Shown here in pieces: positions 62,513 through 64,000 of a stretch of 64,000 bases of DNA. The position numbers and the translations under genes were made by a program. The stretch comes from Maricaulis maris_C (lineage in GTDB: Bacteria > Pseudomonadota > Alphaproteobacteria > Caulobacterales > Maricaulaceae). The DNA lies in NCBI RefSeq assembly GCF_049116555.1, contig NZ_JAGDYT010000001.1, forward strand, positions 434,001 to 498,000. Direction: 5' to 3'. The notes under the pieces were generated by a model. That model worked only from the letters and a program-made list of their open reading frames with translations, searched no databases and was not told the origin of the DNA. Position 1 is the stretch's first letter. Every line of letters begins with the position of its first letter.

Positions 62513-63832
62513 CTATTTCGGCGGTTTCACCCCGCCTGCCGGGCGGGAGGCGGCTGTCGAGCTGCGGCGACCGGAGGCGAAGTCTTCCAGATAGGGGATC
62601 CAGCGGTCCGAACGGGCGGCGATATAGATCATCGGGCCATTGGGGTTGGAGCGGAAATTACTGTCCGTTGCGACCACGAAATACTGGTCCCCTTCGCGCA
62701 CCATGAAGGGTGAGCCGCTGTCGCCGCGGGTGGTGTCGCAATTGTGGGCCATGGTGTTGTCATTGGCGATCTCGACCATGTTGCAGCCGATATTGCCGGA
62801 CAGGTGGGTGCCGGTATCCCAGCTATACCCCCCTTGATAGAGGTCTGCCTGCATGGCGCCGCGGCGTCCCTCGGTCTCGACCAGGGCTCGCACACCGACA
62901 AAGCCCAGCGTATCGCCCAGGGGCTGGTCGATGCGCAGCAGCGCCCAATCCGTGCCATCGAGATCATCGCCGGACGAGAAGCGCCGGGAATCCCAGTCCG
63001 GATCGATCAGGTGATCGATGACCCGTGCTGACAGCGTGCCGCCCGGTCGGCCATAGGCGGTGTGGAAGGTGCCGCGCGAATTCGGGCGGCCATTATCATC
63101 AATGCAATGCGAGGCAGTGACGAGGATATCCGGTCCGATCAGCGTGGCCGTGCACGCGCCGCCGGTGTCAAACTCGACCTGCCCGACCACATTCCACGGG
63201 AAGGTGGTGGTGTCGTGAAAGACCCGGTCATCGCGGCCGAAATAATGGTCATTGATGGTCAATGGACGTTCCCGGCCGAAGCAATCGGCCCGGTCCGTGC
63301 GCTCGGCGCACGCGCCATCACCGATGCCCGGTTCGTTGCAAACGCCGTCAAAGGCGGTTTGACAGCTGTCATTGCGAAAACGCAGGTGGATAATGTTGCC
63401 GCAATCGGCAAGGTCGGTCGCCTGGCTGCAGGCCCCGGTGCCGAAGCCCGGCTCGTCGCATTCGCCATCATTGGCCCAGCGGCAGGTATTGTCCTCGACG
63501 CCTTCCACCAGGCGCCAGCAATCGGAGTAGTCCGTCCCGACCTGGCAGGCGCCGGTCCCGATGCCGGGATCATCGCATTCGCCATCATTGGCCCATTGGC
63601 AGCTATCATTGCCGCTATAGCGGGACGTCGGTCGGGTGTCGGCACCGGGCTTGGGCGGTTTGACCCCGGCCTGGCGCAACCAGTTGCGGATTTCCCGGCT
63701 GGAAAGGCGGTCGTCATCCGGCGCGCCGGCCAGTTCCGGCACGGTGTCATTTGCAGGCGGTGACGCGTCCTGGGCGATGGCGGATGAACCCAATGCCACG
63801 GCCAGTGCCGCGATCCAGAAATGATGGCGCAT
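62513..63832 (-). CDS. Secreted trypsin-like serine protease with three tandem four-Cys modules
   Basis: A 439-residue exported protease: signal I-A-A-L-A-V-A-L-G-S-S-A-I-A-Q, a linker containing G-V-K-P-P-K, three Cys modules (78-105, 117-144, 157-184), and a chymotrypsin-fold domain with His242 (T-A-S-H-C), Asp295 and Ser372 (R-G-D-S-G-S-P). Each module follows C-x7-C-x9-C-x8-C exactly, with N-D-G-x-C-D/N-x-P-G-x-G-x-G-A-C repeated. The C-terminus again ends G-V-K-P-P-K. GAGGAG precedes ATG 63832. Confidence 0.88.
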   Translation of the reverse strand: MRHHFWIAALAVALGSSAIAQDASPPANDTVPELAGAPDDDRLSSREIRNWLRQAGVKPPKPGADTRPTSRYSGNDSCQWANDGECDDPGIGTGACQVGTDYSDCWRLVEGVEDNTCRWANDGECDEPGFGTGACSQATDLADCGNIIHLRFRNDSCQTAFDGVCNEPGIGDGACAERTDRADCFGRERPLTINDHYFGRDDRVFHDTTTFPWNVVGQVEFDTGGACTATLIGPDILVTASHCIDDNGRPNSRGTFHTAYGRPGGTLSARVIDHLIDPDWDSRRFSSGDDLDGTDWALLRIDQPLGDTLGFVGVRALVETEGRRGAMQADLYQGGYSWDTGTHLSGNIGCNMVEIANDNTMAHNCDTTRGDSGSPFMVREGDQYFVVATDSNFRSNPNGPMIYIAARSDRWIPYLEDFASGRRSSTAASRPAGGVKPPK

Positions 63833-64000
63833 GATCAACTCCTCTGCCCGGAAGCTCCCCCGCTTATCGGCCGTTTGTGCGGCGAAACCAAGCGCTTCCC
63901 CCGAAGCGACGTGTTCGGGACATGTAACATTCATGTCGATGACTGGAAGCTGAACATTGCCTTCAAGCCCGGGTCAGCCGGCTTCTGTTTGGATGTCAGC

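Overview
The window is chromosomal DNA from a high-GC alphaproteobacterium. Gene content and order (SUV3-type helicase, S4 protein, ferredoxin and carD; cobS, J-domain protein and bolA; aroK, aroB and a CNNM/CorC protein; xerD followed by accA; two RpoH-type sigma factors; a Caulobacter-type flagellin) point to the Caulobacterales/Maricaulales. A Maricaulis-like marine prosthecate bacterium is my best guess. That is inference from synteny and protein style, not from a database search. Most of the window is densely packed core chromosome with many 1-8 nt gene overlaps. I saw no rRNA, tRNA or CRISPR.

Layout. 0-9 kb: a secreted nuclease-like lipoprotein, a first rpoH-like sigma factor, carD, 7Fe ferredoxin, a TerB-like protein, an S4 protein and an SUV3-type helicase, a DUF3108 lipoprotein, and rpmB. 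9-24.3 kb: an amidohydrolase and a phytase-like lipoprotein, cobT, an orphan flagellin and a FAD oxidoreductase. Next comes a copper module (csoR, a palindromic operator, then an outer-membrane factor, a multicopper oxidase and a CusF-like protein), followed by cobS, a J-domain protein and bolA. 24.3-34 kb: housekeeping genes (CNNM/CorC protein, aroB, aroK, xerD, accA, purA). 34-43 kb: an acyltransferase, an AraC regulator, a serine beta-lactamase-family hydrolase, an MBL-fold protein and thiC.

43-46.4 kb is the most foreign-looking stretch. It holds a visibly AT-richer two-gene cassette (four-TM membrane protein plus SAM methyltransferase) and REP-like repeats. The first 12 codons of what looks like a REP-associated transposase run into a two-base N gap inside a perfect 25-bp palindrome. 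Several 140-150 bp palindromic elements follow, two of which bracket a DUF559 nuclease-like gene. 46.8-53.6 kb carries small secreted proteins, including at least two members of one unrecognised family, mixed with an S41 peptidase, an XRE regulator with membrane anchor, a GFA-family enzyme and a homocysteine S-methyltransferase-like protein.

53.7-64 kb: two DUF481 outer-membrane-type paralogues, a metzincin protease, a lipoprotein, an ECF sigma factor with a DUF6768 partner, a second and more canonical rpoH, a YhhN-family membrane protein, an esterase, and a trypsin-like protease with three tandem four-cysteine modules. The best candidates for something undescribed are the AT-rich membrane protein/methyltransferase pair, the small secreted protein family, and the cysteine-module protease. 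Positions and motifs were read directly. Family names come from recognition without searches.
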